A program made the translations under genes and the position numbers. From Stutzerimonas kunmingensis (GTDB lineage: Bacteria > Pseudomonadota > Gammaproteobacteria > Pseudomonadales > Pseudomonadaceae): DNA of 64,000 nt. The stretch covers positions 186,001 through 250,000 of the forward strand of contig NZ_FORS01000005.1 of NCBI RefSeq assembly GCF_900114065.1, read 5' to 3'. The notes beneath the pieces are model-generated. The model had not been told where the DNA came from. It searched no databases and saw nothing but the letters and a program-made list of their open reading frames with translations. This document shows, one piece after another, positions 40,737-50,200 of the stretch. The stretch's first letter is position 1. Each line of letters begins with the position of its first letter.

Positions 40737-42233
40737 TCAGCCTTGACTGCCGGGCCGGTACTGCAGGGCTTCGGCGAGGTGCTGGCGGCTGATTCGCCCG
40801 GCCTGTTCCAGATCGGCGAGGGTGCGCGCCACCTTGAGCAGGCGGTGCGCGGCGCGCAGCGACAGCGCCAGGCGTTCGCAGGCGCGCTCCAGCCAGGCCT
40901 GATCCTCGGTGCCGAGCTGGCAATGGCTGCGCAATCCGGCGAGGTCGAGGAAGGCGTTGGCGCAGCCCTGACGGGCGAGTTGCAGCTGTCGCGCCTGGGC
41001 TACCTGGGCGGCGAGTACGGCACTGCTCTGGCCCGTCTGCGGCGGAGCGTTGAGGGCCGTCGCCTCGCGCGCCACGGTCAAATGCAGGTCGATGCGGTCG
41101 AGCAGCGGGCCGGAGAGCTTGTTGCGATAGCGCTGGATCTGGTCCGGCGTGCAGCGGCAGCGCCCGTTGGGATCACCGAGGTAGCCACAGGGGCAGGGAT
41201 TCATCGCCGCCACCAGCTGGAAACGCGCCGGAAAACGCACCTTGTCGCGGGCCCGGGCGATGACGATATGCCCCGACTCCAGTGGCTCACGCAAGACCTC
41301 GAGCACCTTGCGGTCGAACTCCGGCAGCTCGTCGAGAAACAGTACGCCCTGATGCGCCAGGGTGATCTCCCCTGGCTGCGGACGGCTGCCGCCACCGACC
41401 AGCGCCGGGCCGGATGCACTGTGATGGGGCTGCCGAAAGGGCCGTTGCGGCCAATGCTCGAGAGGGCTGTGACTGGCCACCGAATGGATGGCGGCGACTT
41501 CCAGCGCCTCCTGTTCGTCCAGCGGCGGCAAGAGACCGGGCAGGCGGCTGGCCAGCAGCGTCTTGCCGGTGCCTGGCGGGCCGGAAAACAGCAGGTTGTG
41601 CGCGCCAGCCGCGGCGATCAGCAGCCCGCGCTTGGCCGCCTGCTGACCTTGCACGTCGGCCAGGTCGGGGTAAGGCTGAATCTGTCGTAGCAGGCCCTGG
41701 GCCACATAAGGTTCGAGCGGCGTGATGCCGTTGAAGTGCGCTGCGACCTCGAGCAAGTGCTCGGCGGCATAGACGGTGAGCCCCGAGGCCAGGCTGGCTT
41801 CCTCGGCGTTGGCCCGTGGCACCAGCAGCGCGCGCCCTGCCGCTCGAGCGGCGAGGGCAGCCGGCAGGACGCCCTGGACCGGGCGCAAGGCGCCGGACAG
41901 TGCCAGTTCGCCTAGGCATTCCAGGTTGTCGAGCCGCTCGGCCGGCAGCTGACCGCTGGCGGCGAGGATGCCCAGGGCAATGGACAGGTCGAAGCGGCCG
42001 CCGTCCTTGGGCAGGTCGGCGGGGGCGAGGTTGAGGGTGATGCGTCGAGCGGGAAAATCGAAGCCGGAGGTGAGAATGGCGCTGCGCACGCGATCCTTGC
42101 TTTCCTTGACCGCGGTTTCCGGCAGGCCGACCAGAGTCAGCGCCGGCAGGCCGTTGGCCAGATGAGCTTCGACGGTCACTGACGGCGCTTCGACGCCAAT
42201 CTGCGCGCGGCTATGAACTATGGCCAGGGACAT
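40737..42233 (-). CDS. comM: ComM/YifB AAA+ helicase-like protein
   Basis: A 498-residue AAA+ ATPase of the Mg-chelatase-like family. It has an N-terminal Lon-like domain, Walker A GPPGTGKT (about 220-227), Walker B LFLDELPEF, and the Cys-rich segment NPCPCGYLGDPNGRCRC (zinc-binding). ComM is a hexameric branch-migration helicase that helps natural transformation. P. stutzeri is a well-known transformable species, so the gene is probably functional there. It is followed by the convergent-side BCCT gene and preceded by ubiK. Confidence 0.94.
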   Translation of the reverse strand: MSLAIVHSRAQIGVEAPSVTVEAHLANGLPALTLVGLPETAVKESKDRVRSAILTSGFDFPARRITLNLAPADLPKDGGRFDLSIALGILAASGQLPAERLDNLECLGELALSGALRPVQGVLPAALAARAAGRALLVPRANAEEASLASGLTVYAAEHLLEVAAHFNGITPLEPYVAQGLLRQIQPYPDLADVQGQQAAKRGLLIAAAGAHNLLFSGPPGTGKTLLASRLPGLLPPLDEQEALEVAAIHSVASHSPLEHWPQRPFRQPHHSASGPALVGGGSRPQPGEITLAHQGVLFLDELPEFDRKVLEVLREPLESGHIVIARARDKVRFPARFQLVAAMNPCPCGYLGDPNGRCRCTPDQIQRYRNKLSGPLLDRIDLHLTVAREATALNAPPQTGQSSAVLAAQVAQARQLQLARQGCANAFLDLAGLRSHCQLGTEDQAWLERACERLALSLRAAHRLLKVARTLADLEQAGRISRQHLAEALQYRPGSQG

Positions 42234-42269
42234 CCGATCACTCCTTTGATCGTGTCGCGGCCCGGTCTG

Positions 42270-42530
42270 TCAGGACGCGGGCGGCGTGAGCTTTTCTTCC
42301 AGTTCGGCAACCTTGGCTTCGAGCGCCTCCAGGCGCGCGCGGGTGCGGGCGAGCACCACCATCTGGCTGTCGAATTCGTCGCGGCTGACCACGTCGAGCT
42401 TGTTCAGTGCGCCCTGGACCACACCCTTGAGCTGGGCTTCGAACTCGCCACGCGGCAGCGGCGTCTCGCCGTTGAACAGGCGCGAGGCCTGGGAGCCGAT
42501 GGCATCTAGGAAAGCTTTTGGCGGCAACAT
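42270..42530 (-). CDS. ubiK: Ubiquinone synthesis accessory factor UbiK
   Basis: An 86-residue BMFP/YqiC-family protein: MLPPKAFLDAIG start, amphipathic N-terminal part and a C-terminal coiled coil (about 50-82, LEALEAKVAELEEKL) that trimerises. UbiK helps the Ubi complex make ubiquinone aerobically. The start at 42530 matches family starts and has AGGTG about 8 bases upstream; an ATG at 42539 is also possible. It lies back to back with the glnK operon. Confidence 0.93.
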   Translation of the reverse strand: MLPPKAFLDAIGSQASRLFNGETPLPRGEFEAQLKGVVQGALNKLDVVSRDEFDSQMVVLARTRARLEALEAKVAELEEKLTPPAS

Positions 42531-42722
42531 TGAAAACACCTGTGGTTGAACCGGGCGCAGTGTAGCACGGGCTTTTTCCGGTCTTTCTCAGGTGGCGTGC
42601 ACAAAAAATGAGCAGCTGCTGGTGCATGCGCGCACCAATATTGTGCGTGTTCTGGCCGCTACCGTCCGTCGGGCATCCATTCCATCCGTACGCACCCCGT
42701 AAAAACGGGCATTGCGTAAAGC

Positions 42723-42738
42723 TGGCACTGATTCTGCT
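42723..42738 (+). promoter_or_regulatory. Sigma-54 promoter of glnK-amtB1-amtB2
   Basis: TGGCAC at the -24 end and CTGCT at the -12 end, with the GG and GC pairs at the correct spacing, match the RpoN consensus at nearly all invariant positions. Nitrogen-starvation control through NtrC and RpoN is established for glnK-amtB in many proteobacteria, and the NtrC-like dyads about 100 bp upstream fit. Confidence 0.82.
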
Positions 42739-42754
42739 TTGTCCCCAGCGACGC

Positions 42755-42778
42755 ATGCACCAACGGGTTGCGGTGCAT
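42755..42778 (+). repeat. Inverted repeat in the glnK leader
   Basis: ATGCACC (42755-42761) and GGTGCAT (42772-42778) are perfect 7-bp arms with a 10-nt spacer, just after the predicted transcript start. The arms resemble NtrC half-sites (TGCACC/GGTGCA) but the spacer is four bases longer than consensus. It may be an RNA hairpin or a second regulator site. Confidence 0.55.
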
Positions 42779-42784
42779 CGGTGA

Positions 42785-43267
<483 letters not shown>

Positions 43268-43305
43268 GCAGCACCTCCGAACCCCCACGCCCCAGGAGTA
43301 AAACC

Positions 43306-44622
43306 ATGACTCTGCGAAAATTCGCAGGGCTAGGAGCCCTTTTGTCTCTGATAAGTCCAGGCCTGGCCCTGGCGCAGGAGGCAACGCTGGATTCAGGCGA
43401 CACGGCATGGATGCTGACGGCCACTGCGCTGGTGCTGTTCATGACCATCCCTGGGCTGGCGCTGTTCTACGGCGGCATGGTCCGCTCGAAGAACATTCTC
43501 TCGGTGATGATGCAGTGCTTTGCGGTCACCGGCCTGATGAGCATCCTCTGGATGGTCTACGGCTACAGCCTCGCGTTCGACACCACCGGTATGGAAGCTG
43601 GGGTCACCAACTTCAATTCCTTCGTCGGCGGCCTGGACCGCGCCTTTCTCAGCGGTCTGACGCCCGACAGCCTGGTCGGCGCCTTCCCTGAAAGCATCTT
43701 CATCACCTTCCAGATGACCTTCGCCATCATCACCCCGGCACTCATCGTCGGCGCCTTCGCCGAACGCATGAAGTTCTCCGCGATGCTGGTGTTCATGGGC
43801 GTCTGGTTCACCCTGGTCTACGCGCCGATCGCGCACATGGTCTGGGGCGGCGACGGCGGCCTGATGTGGGATTGGGGGGTGCTCGACTTCGCTGGCGGCA
43901 CCGTGGTGCACATCAACGCTGGTATCGCCGGCCTGGTGACCTGCCTGGTGCTGGGCAAGCGCAAGGGCTATCCGACCACGCCGATGGCGCCGCACAACCT
44001 GGGCCTGACCCTGGTCGGTGCCGCAATGCTCTGGGTCGGCTGGTTCGGCTTCAATGCGGGCTCGGCCATCGCCGCCAACGGTACGGCCGGCATGGCCATG
44101 CTGGTCACGCAGATCGCAACTGCCGCTGCGGCGCTGGGCTGGATGTTCGCCGAGTGGATCGGCCACGGCAAACCCAGCGCGCTGGGCATCGCCTCCGGCG
44201 TGGTCGCCGGTCTGGTCGCCATCACGCCGGCTGCCGGCACCGTCGGCCCGATGGGCGCGCTGGTCATCGGCCTGGTATCCGGAGTGGTCTGCTTCTTCTG
44301 CGCCACCAGCCTGAAACGCAAGCTCGGCTACGACGATTCGCTGGACGCCTTCGGTGTGCACGGCATCGGCGGCATCGTCGGTGCGCTGCTCACCGGCATC
44401 TTCGCGGCACCCATGCTGGGTGGCTTCGGCGCAGTGGAGAACATCGGCCTGCAGCTGTGGATCCAGTTCAAGGGCGTGCTGTTCACCGTGGTGTACACCG
44501 GCATCGTCACCTACCTGATTCTCAAGGCGATCGATCTGGTGATGGGCCTGCGGGTCAACGAGGAGCAGGAGACCATCGGCCTCGACCTCAGCCTGCATAA
44601 CGAGCGTGGCTACAACCTGTAA
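43306..44622 (+). CDS. amtB: Ammonium transporter AmtB (first copy)
   Basis: A 438-residue trimeric ammonium channel. The signal peptide ends at ALA-Q (about residue 23), followed by eleven helices. The pore residues are visible: Phe gate in FQMTFAIITPAL, first His in GTVVHINAGIAG, Trp/Phe/Ser in WFGFNAGS, second His in GVHGIGGIVG. The C-terminus (EEQETIGLDLSLHNERGYNL, the GlnK contact tail) is intact. The gene starts 38 bp after glnK. P. stutzeri has a reported glnK-amtB1-amtB2 operon, which this matches. Confidence 0.95.
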   Translation: MTLRKFAGLGALLSLISPGLALAQEATLDSGDTAWMLTATALVLFMTIPGLALFYGGMVRSKNILSVMMQCFAVTGLMSILWMVYGYSLAFDTTGMEAGVTNFNSFVGGLDRAFLSGLTPDSLVGAFPESIFITFQMTFAIITPALIVGAFAERMKFSAMLVFMGVWFTLVYAPIAHMVWGGDGGLMWDWGVLDFAGGTVVHINAGIAGLVTCLVLGKRKGYPTTPMAPHNLGLTLVGAAMLWVGWFGFNAGSAIAANGTAGMAMLVTQIATAAAALGWMFAEWIGHGKPSALGIASGVVAGLVAITPAAGTVGPMGALVIGLVSGVVCFFCATSLKRKLGYDDSLDAFGVHGIGGIVGALLTGIFAAPMLGGFGAVENIGLQLWIQFKGVLFTVVYTGIVTYLILKAIDLVMGLRVNEEQETIGLDLSLHNERGYNL

Positions 44623-44675
44623 TCCATTCAGGGCACCCCGGAGCCAACCCCGGGGCCAATCCGAAAAGCGGCACC

Positions 44676-44701
44676 GGCCATCGACGCGGCATGCGATGGC
44701 C
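44676..44701 (+). repeat. Hairpin between amtB1 and amtB2
   Basis: GGCCATCG (44676-44683) and CGATGGCC (44694-44701) are perfect 8-bp arms around a 10-nt loop in the 123-bp intercistronic gap. A second small CCCCGG/CCGGGG stem lies just upstream. No T-tract follows. It may stabilise the upstream message or lower amtB2 expression. Confidence 0.55.
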
Positions 44702-44745
44702 TGTGGACCGAACAGCGCACAAAGCGCGACAGCAAGAGGTGAAAC

Positions 44746-45996
44746 ATGGATAGCACTGCATTGATACCCGTCCAGTACGGACTCGATACCTTCTACTTCG
44801 TGATCTGCGGAGCGCTGGTGATGTGGATGGCGGCAGGTTTCGCCATGCTCGAAGCCGGTCTGGTCCGGGCGAAGAACACCGCCGAGATCCTCACCAAGAA
44901 CATCGTGCTCTACGCGCTGGCGTCGATCATGTATCTGCTGGTCGGCTACTACATCATGTACTCCAGCCCGGACGGCGGCATCCTGCCGAGCCTGGGCTTC
45001 CTGATCGGCGACGAGAACGCCGTCGACGTGGTCGCCGCCGGTGGTGAGGACGCGCCTTACTACTCCGCGCGTGCCGACTTCTTCTTCCAGATCGTGTTCG
45101 CCGCGACCTGCATGTCGGTGGTTTCCGGTGCGGTGGCCGAACGCATGAAGCTGTGGGCGTTCATCGCCTTCGCGGTGGTGATGACCGGCTTCATCTACCC
45201 GGTTCAGGGCTTCTGGAAGTGGGGCGGTGGTTTCCTCGACGCGGCGGGTTACCTCGACTTCGCAGGCTCGGGCATCGTACACATGGCCGGTGCGGCTGCT
45301 GCTCTGGCGGGTGTGCTGCTGCTCGGTCCGCGTAAGGGCAAGTACGGTGCGAACGGTCAGATCAACGCCATCCCCGGTGCCAACATGCCGCTGGCGACCC
45401 TCGGTGCCTTCATCCTGTGGATGGGCTGGTTCGGCTTCAACGGTGGCTCGCAGCTGAAGATGAGCACCATCGAAGACGCCAATGCCGTCGCTCAGGTCTT
45501 CGTCAACACCAACATGGGCGCTGCAGGCGGCCTGATCGCCGCGCTGATCACCGCGCGTCTGCTGTTCGGCAAGTCCGACCTGACCATGGTGCTCAACGGC
45601 GCGCTGGCCGGTCTGGTGGCGATCACTGCCGAACCGCTGACCCCGAGCGCTCTGCAGGCGACCCTGATCGGCGGCGTGGGTGGTGTGCTGGTGGTGTTCA
45701 GCATCCTTGGCCTGGACAAGCTCAAGCTCGATGACCCGGTCGGTGCCATCTCCGTGCACGGTGTTGCCGGCATGTGGGGCCTGCTGGCCGTGCCTCTGAC
45801 CAACGCCGATGCCACCTTCGGTGCCCAGCTGCTGGGTCTGGTGTCGATCTTCCTCTGGGTGTTCATCGCCAGCCTGATCGTCTGGGGCATCATCAAGGCG
45901 GTGATGGGCCTGCGTGTCAGCGAGGAAGAGGAATACGAGGGCGTGGACGTCGTCGAGTGCGGTCTGGAAGCCTATCCGGAGTTCACTCGCCAGTAA
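44746..45996 (+). CDS. Second ammonium transporter (AmtB2)
   Basis: A 416-residue Amt-family protein of a different clade from its neighbour: no signal peptide, N-terminus MDSTALIPVQYGLDTFYFVI, larger loop between helices 2 and 3 (about 85-105). Pore His residues are kept in GSGIVHMAGAA and SVHGVAGMWG, and WFGFNGGS is present. The C-terminal tail is EYEGVDVVECGLEAYPEF, unlike amtB1, so docking of GlnK may differ. It is probably not a recent tandem copy. An intrinsic terminator follows at 46016. Confidence 0.92.
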   Translation: MDSTALIPVQYGLDTFYFVICGALVMWMAAGFAMLEAGLVRAKNTAEILTKNIVLYALASIMYLLVGYYIMYSSPDGGILPSLGFLIGDENAVDVVAAGGEDAPYYSARADFFFQIVFAATCMSVVSGAVAERMKLWAFIAFAVVMTGFIYPVQGFWKWGGGFLDAAGYLDFAGSGIVHMAGAAAALAGVLLLGPRKGKYGANGQINAIPGANMPLATLGAFILWMGWFGFNGGSQLKMSTIEDANAVAQVFVNTNMGAAGGLIAALITARLLFGKSDLTMVLNGALAGLVAITAEPLTPSALQATLIGGVGGVLVVFSILGLDKLKLDDPVGAISVHGVAGMWGLLAVPLTNADATFGAQLLGLVSIFLWVFIASLIVWGIIKAVMGLRVSEEEEYEGVDVVECGLEAYPEFTRQ

Positions 45997-46015
45997 CGAT
46001 TCGCTGGTTCATGAC

Positions 46016-46047
46016 AAGGGCGCCTTTTGGCGCCCTTTGTTTTTTTT
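46016..46047 (+). terminator. Terminator of the glnK-amtB1-amtB2 operon
   Basis: AAGGGCGCC and GGCGCCCTT form a 9-bp stem with a TTTT loop, followed by a long T-run, 20 bases after the amtB2 stop. Confidence 0.93.
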
Positions 46048-46098
46048 GGCGCCACGCTAGAATGCGCGCGACCAGCCGTTGAACATGAGTCTTCGAAC

Positions 46099-46524
46099 AT
46101 GTGGCAACAGACCCTGATCACCTTGCGCGCGCGGCCACGCGGCTTTCATCTCGTCACCGATGAGCTGCTCGACGCACTGCCGGAACTGCGGCAATGCCGG
46201 GTCGGTCTGTTATACCTGTGGCTGCGGCATACCTCGGCCTCGCTGACGATCAACGAGAATGCCGATGCAGCGGTTCGACGAGATTTCGAGCGCTTCTTCA
46301 ATCGCCTGGTGCCGCAGGGTGAGGGAGGCTACGAGCACGACTACGAAGGGCCGGACGATCTGCCGGCGCATTTCAAGGCCAGTCTGCTCGGCTGCCAGTT
46401 GAGCCTGCCGGTCAGCGATGGGGGTCTGGCACTCGGTACCTGGCAGGGCATCTATCTCGGAGAGCACCGCGACCAGGGTGGCGCGCGGCAGATTGTGGCA
46501 ACGCTGCACGGGACGGCAAGTTGA
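46099..46524 (+). CDS. YjbQ-family (UPF0047) protein
   Basis: A 141-residue protein of the YjbQ group. Conserved motifs [17 protein letters not shown] (about 35-51) and [21 protein letters not shown] with its His are visible, and the C-terminus has [13 protein letters not shown]. coli YjbQ has weak thiamin-phosphate synthase activity, and the natural role is unclear. The ATG at 46099 matches family starts; the ribosome site is weak. It lies between the amtB2 terminator and sutA. Confidence 0.88.
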   Translation: MWQQTLITLRARPRGFHLVTDELLDALPELRQCRVGLLYLWLRHTSASLTINENADAAVRRDFERFFNRLVPQGEGGYEHDYEGPDDLPAHFKASLLGCQLSLPVSDGGLALGTWQGIYLGEHRDQGGARQIVATLHGTAS

Positions 46525-46602
46525 ATTTTTTTTGGCGGTGTCGGTCTTTCCGCATCGCTGGGCTATAACTTACTCCGCTTTGGCAAGGCCATGAGGTTGA
46601 AC

Positions 46603-46932
46603 ATGAGCGACGAAGAACTAGAACAAGACGATCTGGACGTTAGCGACGAGGAGGAAGGGGAAGAGCTGAACGCTGCCGATGATGGCGACGACAGTCTCGA
46701 CGACGAAGGGACCGACAGCGAGCGCGCTACGCCGGCCAAGAAGGCCAAGGCGAAGGCCGTGGAACCGGACGAACTGCCGAGCCTGGAAGCCAAGCAGAAG
46801 GAGCGCGATGCACTGGCGCGGGCCATGGAAGAATTTCTCGCGCGTGGCGGCCAAGTGCAGGAAGTCGAGCCCAATGTGGTCGCCGACCCACCGAAGAAGC
46901 CGGATAGCAAGTACGGCAGTCGCCCTATCTGA
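46603..46932 (+). CDS. sutA: RNA polymerase-binding regulator SutA
   Basis: A 109-residue, highly acidic protein: Asp/Glu-rich N-terminus (about 1-42), a basic Lys/Ala patch (about 44-52), a short helix (LPSLEAKQKERDALARAMEE, about 57-76) and a flexible tail ending SKYGSRPI. This composition and its place match P. aeruginosa SutA, which binds RNA polymerase and favours transcription during slow growth. GAGG lies 6 bases upstream. A strong bidirectional terminator follows. Confidence 0.88.
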   Translation: MSDEELEQDDLDVSDEEEGEELNAADDGDDSLDDEGTDSERATPAKKAKAKAVEPDELPSLEAKQKERDALARAMEEFLARGGQVQEVEPNVVADPPKKPDSKYGSRPI

Positions 46933-46947
46933 GCACCAAAAAGAATT

Positions 46948-46982
46948 GCGCAAAAGCCCGCCTCCAAGGCGGGCTTTTGCGC
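46948..46982. terminator. Strong bidirectional terminator between sutA and the HAD gene
   Basis: A perfect 15-bp stem (GCGCAAAAGCCCGCC and its complement) with a TCCAA loop. The A- and T-runs inside the stem supply a U-tract in either direction. Confidence 0.9.
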
Positions 46983-47003
46983 ATCTGGCGTCTGGCTTCT
47001 CGC

Positions 47004-47705
47004 TCAGTCGCCGCGCCAGCCGAGCAGCAGCTTGGGCAATTCGGCCAGGCTCTGGATTTGCGCATCGGGATGGTAATCGTGCGGCCAGGCGGCGCGCTTG
47101 GGGTTGAACCAGATCGCTCGCAGGCCCGCCTGTTGCGCTCCGACGATGTCATCCAGCGCGTGGTCGCCGACGTGCACGGCCTGTTCCGGGCGCGCAGCGC
47201 CCAGGCGCAGGGCTTGCTGGAACGGATGCGGGTCGGGCTTGCCGACGCCCAGCTCCTCGGCGCACAGGGTGAACTGGAAATAGTCGGCCAGGCCCAGGCG
47301 GCGCACGTCGGCATTGCCGTTGGTGATCACGCCGAGGGTGTAGTGATTGGCGAGAAATTCCAGGGTGGGCTGCACGTCCGGGAAAATCTGCACCTGGTGG
47401 CGCGCATCGAGAAACACCTGGAAGGCCTGTTCGGCCAACTCGTCCGCTTCGTCGGCGGGATAGCCGGCATCGTGCAGCGCGTGCTGCAGGATGCGCCGGC
47501 GCAGCTCGCTGATACGGTGGCGCAGCGCCGAGTCCTGCTCCACCAGCATGCGGCGGATCGCGCCGAGGGCTTCGACGGGAAATTCGCCCAGGCGCGGTGC
47601 ATGCACGCCGAGCCAGTCGCGCAGGGCGGTCTCGGCGCTCTGGATGGCCGGCGTGGTTTCCCAGAAGGTATCGTCCAGGTCGAAGGTGATCAGGCGAATG
47701 CTCAT
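47004..47705 (-). CDS. HAD-superfamily hydrolase (subfamily IA)
   Basis: A 233-residue phosphatase-like protein. Motif I is FDLDDTFWE (8-16), motif II lies in [10 protein letters not shown] and motif III in [10 protein letters not shown], with [16 protein letters not shown] as motif IV. The cap is helical, as in YjjG/phosphoglycolate phosphatase types. A 4-bp overlap (ATGA) with xerC couples their translation. The substrate is not predictable from sequence; nucleotides or phosphosugars are usual. It ends the lppL-lysA-dapF operon. Confidence 0.9.
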   Translation of the reverse strand: MSIRLITFDLDDTFWETTPAIQSAETALRDWLGVHAPRLGEFPVEALGAIRRMLVEQDSALRHRISELRRRILQHALHDAGYPADEADELAEQAFQVFLDARHQVQIFPDVQPTLEFLANHYTLGVITNGNADVRRLGLADYFQFTLCAEELGVGKPDPHPFQQALRLGAARPEQAVHVGDHALDDIVGAQQAGLRAIWFNPKRAAWPHDYHPDAQIQSLAELPKLLLGWRGD

Positions 47706-48601
47706 GTGTCGGTGTCCTGCTTGCGCTTGGCGCGCGGATGCGCCTGATCGTAGACCTTGGCCAGGTGCTGAAAGTCCAGATGGGTGTAGATCTGCGTGGT
47801 GCCGATGTCGGCATGGCCGAGCAGCTCCTGCACCGAGCGCAGGTCCTGCGACGACTCCAGCAGATGGCTGGCGAAGCTGTGGCGCAACATGTGTGGATGC
47901 AGGTGCTGGCCAAGCTCGCGCACGCCGGCCTGGCGCACTCGCACTTGCACGGCCCGCGCGCCGAGACGGCGACCCTGCTGGCCGATGAATACCGCGCCAT
48001 CGGCCGGGTTGGCGAGCGCACGTACAGGCAACCAGGCTTGCAAGGCCTCGCGCGCCTTGCGCCCTACCGGCAGCTCGCGCACCTTGTTGCCCTTGCCGAG
48101 CACTCGCACCATGCCTGCCGGTAGGTCGAGCTGGTCGAGGTTCAGGCTGACCAGTTCCGAAAGCCGCAGGCCGGATGAATAGAACAGCTCGAGCATCGCC
48201 TGATCGCGCAGGCCGATGAAATCGTCCTCGACGCCACCATCGAGCAGCTGCATGGCGCGATCGGTATCCAGCAGCTTCGGAAGACGTCGTTCACCTTTCG
48301 GCGCGGACAGGCCGGTAGCCGGATCGTGCTGGCAGAGGCCTTCCTGATTCAGGTAGCGGTAGAGGCCGCGCACCGATGAGAGCAGGCGCGCCACGCTGCG
48401 GCTGGACTGGCCCTGGCGATGCAGCTCGCCGACCAGCTGGCGCAGGTGTCGGCCTTGCAGTGCATTCCACTCGGCGATGTTTTCGCGCTCGCAGTAAGTC
48501 AGCAGCTTGTTCAGGTCGCGGCGGTAGCCGTCCAGCGAGTGGCCCGACAGCTGCCGGGCGCTGCGCAGGTGTTCGAAGTAGGCGTCGAGTTCGTTCTGCA
48601 T
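47702..48601 (-). CDS. xerC: Tyrosine recombinase XerC
   Basis: XerC acts with XerD at dif to resolve chromosome dimers. The 299-residue protein has the N-terminal SAM-like domain (1-90) and catalytic residues Arg in [22 protein letters not shown] (His-x-x-Arg), [15 protein letters not shown] (His and the nucleophile Tyr). The gene is in the usual dapF-DUF484-xerC-HAD order of gammaproteobacteria and is therefore the housekeeping enzyme and not a mobile-element integrase. Confidence 0.96.
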   Translation of the reverse strand: MQNELDAYFEHLRSARQLSGHSLDGYRRDLNKLLTYCERENIAEWNALQGRHLRQLVGELHRQGQSSRSVARLLSSVRGLYRYLNQEGLCQHDPATGLSAPKGERRLPKLLDTDRAMQLLDGGVEDDFIGLRDQAMLELFYSSGLRLSELVSLNLDQLDLPAGMVRVLGKGNKVRELPVGRKAREALQAWLPVRALANPADGAVFIGQQGRRLGARAVQVRVRQAGVRELGQHLHPHMLRHSFASHLLESSQDLRSVQELLGHADIGTTQIYTHLDFQHLAKVYDQAHPRAKRKQDTDT

Positions 48602-48667
48602 GAACAGGCTCCAGCCTCAGGCCGCGAGCAGGCGCGTGTGGTGCGTGGCGTTGGTCGGCAATTGCGC

Positions 48668-49363
48668 TCAGCGTACCGAGCGCAGCGGCGTACCAAAGCG
48701 CGGCAGCACGCGGGTCAGCACTTCGGCGATATAACCGAGGAACAGCGTGCCCAGCGAGCTCTTGTAGTGCTGTGGATCCGGGCTGCCGATCGCCAGTACG
48801 CCCAGCTGATTTTTCAGGCTGACTACCGCCGCGGAGCCCACGCTGCTGCTGTCTTCGGCGCCGAACAGAAAGCTCAGCTCGTGCGGGCGGAGCACGCCGC
48901 AGATGGTCTTGCCGCCGTCGAGCAGACCGCCGATGCTCTGCTGTGCCTCGCCGGTGCTGACGCAGCGGCCCACCGGCAGTGTCGCGTCGCTGAACAGGAT
49001 CAGGCTGACGTAGGGCACCTGGAACTCGTGGCGCAGGCTGTCTTCCACCGCGCTGACCACTTCTTCCAGGCTGCTGGCGTCGAGCAGGTCGAGCACCAGG
49101 CGGCGGGTCTTGTCGAACAGACGGTCGTTGTCGCGCGCCACGTCCATCAGTTGCGACAGACGATGGCGCATCTCGATGTTGCGCTCACGCAGCAGCTTGA
49201 CCTGACGCTCCACCAGCGACACCGCGGTGCCCGGCTGATGGGGGATGCGCAGCTCAGGGATCAGCTCGTCGTGATCGACGAAGAATTCCGGATGGGCGCG
49301 CAGGTAGGCGGCGACGGCTTCGGCGTCGGGTAGCGGGGTGCTGCCCTGGGTCTGGTCGGTCAT
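48668..49363 (-). CDS. DUF484-family GAF-like protein
   Basis: A 231-residue protein of the DUF484 family, which has a coiled-coil N-terminus ([18 protein letters not shown]) and a GAF-like domain. The opening [17 protein letters not shown] is the family signature. Its role is unknown, though it almost always lies between dapF and xerC. It overlaps the dapF stop by 4 bp (ATGA), so translation is coupled. Cytoplasmic. Confidence 0.9.
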   Translation of the reverse strand: MTDQTQGSTPLPDAEAVAAYLRAHPEFFVDHDELIPELRIPHQPGTAVSLVERQVKLLRERNIEMRHRLSQLMDVARDNDRLFDKTRRLVLDLLDASSLEEVVSAVEDSLRHEFQVPYVSLILFSDATLPVGRCVSTGEAQQSIGGLLDGGKTICGVLRPHELSFLFGAEDSSSVGSAAVVSLKNQLGVLAIGSPDPQHYKSSLGTLFLGYIAEVLTRVLPRFGTPLRSVR

Positions 49364-50190
49364 AGGCGAACCTGTCCTTCAAATACACGAACGGCGGGGC
49401 CGGTCATCATAACCGGCTGCCCGGGACCTGCCCATTCGATGGACAGGCGGCCACCCGGCAGCTCGACCTGTACCGGCGAATCCATCCAGCCCTGGCGTAT
49501 TGCCGCGACCGCAGCCGCGCAGGCGCCGGTACCGCAGGCCTGGGTTTCCCCGGCGCCGCGTTCCCAAACGCGCAGCCGCGCATGGCGGCGATCGACGACC
49601 TGCAGGAAGCCGACATTGACCCGCTGCGCAAAGCGCGGGTGATGTTCGATCTTCGGTCCGAGTTCATGCACAGGTGCCTGCTCGACGCTGTCGACGCGCA
49701 GCACCGCATGGGGGTTGCCCATGGACACGGCGGCCAACTCGACGCGCTGGCCATCGACTTCGAGCGGATAGCTCAGGGCTTCCTGGTCGGCCTGGAACGG
49801 AATCTCGGACGGCACCAGTCGCGGCGGACCCATGTCGACGCGGATCTGCCCATCGGGACGGATATCCAGCTCGATGATGCCGCCCTTGGTTTCGACCTTG
49901 ATCTTGCGTTTCACGGTCAGGCGCTTGTCGACCACGAAGCGGGCGAAGCAGCGCGCGCCGTTGCCGCACTGCTCCACTTCCGAACCGTCGGAATTGAAGA
50001 TGCGGTAGCGGAAATCCACGTCCGGGTTCTGCGGCGGCTCGACGATTAGCAGCTGATCAAAACCGACTCCGGTGTGGCGATCGCCCCACTGCTTGGCGTG
50101 CTTGGGCTGGATGTGCGCGTGCTGGCTGACCAGGTCGATGACCATGAAGTCGTTGCCCAGACCGTGCATCTTGGTAAAGCGCAGAAGCAT
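49360..50190 (-). CDS. dapF: Diaminopimelate epimerase
   Basis: DapF epimerises LL- to meso-diaminopimelate for peptidoglycan and lysine. The 276-residue enzyme uses two Cys: CGNGARC (about 73-79) and ACGTGACAA (about 218-226). The start [19 protein letters not shown] is the family start; GAGG lies 8 bases upstream. It follows lysA by 10 bp, so it shares the lppL-lysA message. Confidence 0.97.
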   Translation of the reverse strand: MLLRFTKMHGLGNDFMVIDLVSQHAHIQPKHAKQWGDRHTGVGFDQLLIVEPPQNPDVDFRYRIFNSDGSEVEQCGNGARCFARFVVDKRLTVKRKIKVETKGGIIELDIRPDGQIRVDMGPPRLVPSEIPFQADQEALSYPLEVDGQRVELAAVSMGNPHAVLRVDSVEQAPVHELGPKIEHHPRFAQRVNVGFLQVVDRRHARLRVWERGAGETQACGTGACAAAVAAIRQGWMDSPVQVELPGGRLSIEWAGPGQPVMMTGPAVRVFEGQVRL

Positions 50191-50200
50191 GATCTTGGCC

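Noticed and set aside
43393-45759. 788-codon open frame on - opposite amtB1-amtB2
   Set aside because: Antisense to well-supported transporters, His/Gln/Asp/Gly-rich with no hydrophobic core; a codon-bias shadow.
47702-48601. Tyrosine recombinase as sign of a mobile element
   Set aside because: It is XerC in its housekeeping operon; no att sites, cargo or tRNA nearby.
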